Assembly: GCA_005883255.1 (NCBI GenBank) | Contig: VAXS01000158.1 | Coordinates: 1 to 8,030 of the forward strand | DNA length: 8,030 bases | Origin: Actinomycetota bacterium | GTDB lineage: Bacteria > Actinomycetota > Thermoleophilia > Solirubrobacterales > Solirubrobacteraceae | Direction: 5' to 3' | Shown: piece after piece, positions 7,022 through 8,030 of the stretch | Layout: the number at the start of each line of letters is the position of its first letter | Position numbering within the stretch: the first letter of the stretch is position 1 | The notes under the pieces: model-generated | What the model was told of the DNA's origin: nothing | What the model saw: the letters and a program-made list of their open reading frames with translations, nothing else | Database searches by the model: none | Made by a program: the position numbers and the translations under genes

Positions 7022-8030
7022 CTAGCGGACGACCTCTGCGTACATGCGAGTCACCCGCTCCGCCAGCGCCGGCCACGACCACCGCTCGAGCGCGGTGGCG
7101 CGCGCCGCGCCGCCGCGGCGACGCCGCTCGCCCGGGTCGTTCACCGCGGCGACCATGGCGCGCGCCAGCGCCGCCTCGTCGTCGGGCGGGACGAGCCAAC
7201 CGGTGCGGCCGTCGTCCACGATCAGGCTGGGACCGTGCGCGTCCACGGCGATCGCCGGGAGGCCGCAGGCCATGCCCTCCACCAGCACCAGCCCGAACTT
7301 CTCGCGCACCGACGGCAGCACCACCACGTCGGAGGCGTTGAAGAAGGCCGGCAGCGCGTCGTGCTCGTGCCAGCCGGCCAGGAACACGTCGCCCGCGTCC
7401 GCGGCCGCGACCGCCTCCAGCGGGTGCTCGCCCTCCCACTCGCCGGGGAACCCGCCCAGGAGCACCAGGCCGGCGGGCGCGCGGTAGTCGCCTCGCGCGC
7501 GCGTGTGCGCGCGCACGAGGAGCCCGAGGCGCTTGACCGCGGTGTAGCGCCCCACGTACAGGAGCACGGTCCCCTCGGCGAGCACGTCGAGGTCGCCCTC
7601 GTCGTAGCGGACGCCGCCCGGCTCGCCGCCGGGGCTCCAGCCCTGCGGCTCCTCCACCAGGTGGCGGCTCCAGAGGGCTCGCCGGTCCACCGGGCGCACG
7701 TCGAAGAGCTTGGGATCGAAGCCGTTGGGCACCACCGTGCAGCGGTCCGCCGGAACGCCGAGCATCCCCTCCACCCGGTCCAGCTGGGCCTCGGAGAGCA
7801 CGACCAGGCGCGCCGCCGACTGAGCCCAGCCCCGCATCCGCTCCGCCCACGCCCGGGCGTGGTCCCAGCCGGCCGGCGGACCCGCCTCGATCTCCTCCAG
7901 CATGAGCAGCTCCGTGCCGTGGATGTGGGCCACCACCGGCACCTCCGGGGCCACGCGGGTAGCCGCCTCGTTGAGCGGCGTCAGGTGGCTGAGGTGGAGG
8001 ACGTCGGCGCGGTCGGCCCCGGCGTCGGCC
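7022..8030 (-). CDS. GT4-type (GT-B fold) glycosyltransferase, C-terminal 335 residues; 5' end outside window
   Basis: This is a retaining-type glycosyltransferase that moves sugar from a nucleotide-sugar donor to an unknown acceptor (glycolipid, glycan or small molecule). The frame is open from the right edge to TAG at 7022. Numbering from the first full codon in the window, residues 8-40 carry ADVLHLSHLTPLNEA and VPVVAHIHGTE, typical of the N-terminal acceptor domain of GT4 enzymes. VVPNGFD (about 99-105) marks the domain linker, VGRYTAVKR (159-167) starts the donor domain, and the E-x7-E motif is EKFGLVLVE (Glu243 to Glu251), followed by GMACGLPAIA. GRTGWLVPPDD (about 274-284) is also standard. 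An in-frame GTG at 7954 falls inside the acceptor domain and is not the start. It lies 87 bases upstream of gltB on the same strand; there is no obvious functional link. Family is clear, substrate unknown. Confidence 0.88.
   Translation of the reverse strand, partial: ADAGADRADVLHLSHLTPLNEAATRVAPEVPVVAHIHGTELLMLEEIEAGPPAGWDHARAWAERMRGWAQSAARLVVLSEAQLDRVEGMLGVPADRCTVVPNGFDPKLFDVRPVDRRALWSRHLVEEPQGWSPGGEPGGVRYDEGDLDVLAEGTVLLYVGRYTAVKRLGLLVRAHTRARGDYRAPAGLVLLGGFPGEWEGEHPLEAVAAADAGDVFLAGWHEHDALPAFFNASDVVVLPSVREKFGLVLVEGMACGLPAIAVDAHGPSLIVDDGRTGWLVPPDDEAALARAMVAAVNDPGERRRRGGAARATALERWSWPALAERVTRMYAEVVR
7491..7520. repeat. Imperfect 30-base palindrome with 24-base alternating pyrimidine-purine tract inside the glycosyltransferase gene
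   Basis: CCTCG (7491-7495) and CGAGG (7516-7520) bracket a core of alternating pyrimidine and purine, unbroken from 7494 to 7517 and mostly CG steps with two TG and one CA. About 12 of 15 arm positions pair. In the protein this encodes VRAHTRARG, a surface-like basic stretch, with the reading frame intact. Such tracts can adopt Z-DNA or cruciform structure; whether this one does is unknown. Confidence 0.6.

Noticed and set aside
7022..7954. Glycosyltransferase starting at GTG 7954
   Set aside because: The frame stays open to the window edge and encodes recognisable GT4 acceptor-domain sequence upstream of this GTG, so the gene is cut by the window, not started here.

Overview
This window is very GC-rich. 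In the confident genes almost every codon ends in G or C, and five genes are tightly packed with only two short non-coding gaps. That composition, the two likely leaderless promoters and the protein styles suggest a high-GC actinobacterium, possibly of the Thermoleophilia/Solirubrobacterales type. The lineage is an inference from style, not from a marker gene.

Layout, left to right. (1) Bases 1-879, minus strand: the first 293 codons of a flavin-containing monooxygenase, cut by the window edge. (2) Bases 880-943: a compact divergent control region. It holds a near-consensus promoter for the monooxygenase and three CGTCA/TGACG pentamers spaced exactly 9 bp apart. (3) Bases 944-1111, plus strand: a 55-residue single-pass membrane protein, easy to overlook because a longer open frame lies opposite it. 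(4) Bases 929-2524, minus strand: gltD, the small subunit of NADPH glutamate synthase. Its last ~60 codons look like read-through rather than real coding sequence. (5) Bases 2527-6934, minus strand: gltB, the large subunit of glutamate synthase. It is split by a frame change near 5242-5250, where a conserved stretch of roughly 40-50 residues is also missing. (6) Bases 6935-7021: the gltB leader with a ribosome-binding site and a possible promoter. (7) Bases 7022-8030, minus strand: the C-terminal part of a GT4-type glycosyltransferase, running off the right edge.

gltB and gltD form a classic operon. GltB releases ammonia from glutamine and uses it to convert 2-oxoglutarate to glutamate; GltD supplies electrons from NADPH through FAD and Fe-S clusters. 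The gltB stop codon lies between the gltD ribosome-binding site and the gltD GTG start, so translation is probably coupled. Every catalytic and cluster-binding motif I looked for is intact in GltD and on both sides of the gltB break. The lesion is therefore either very recent or an assembly error.

I found no clear undescribed system. The items most worth a second look are the gltB deletion/frameshift, the doubtful gltD 3' end with the hidden small membrane gene opposite it, and the 9-bp-phased half-sites in the divergent promoter region.
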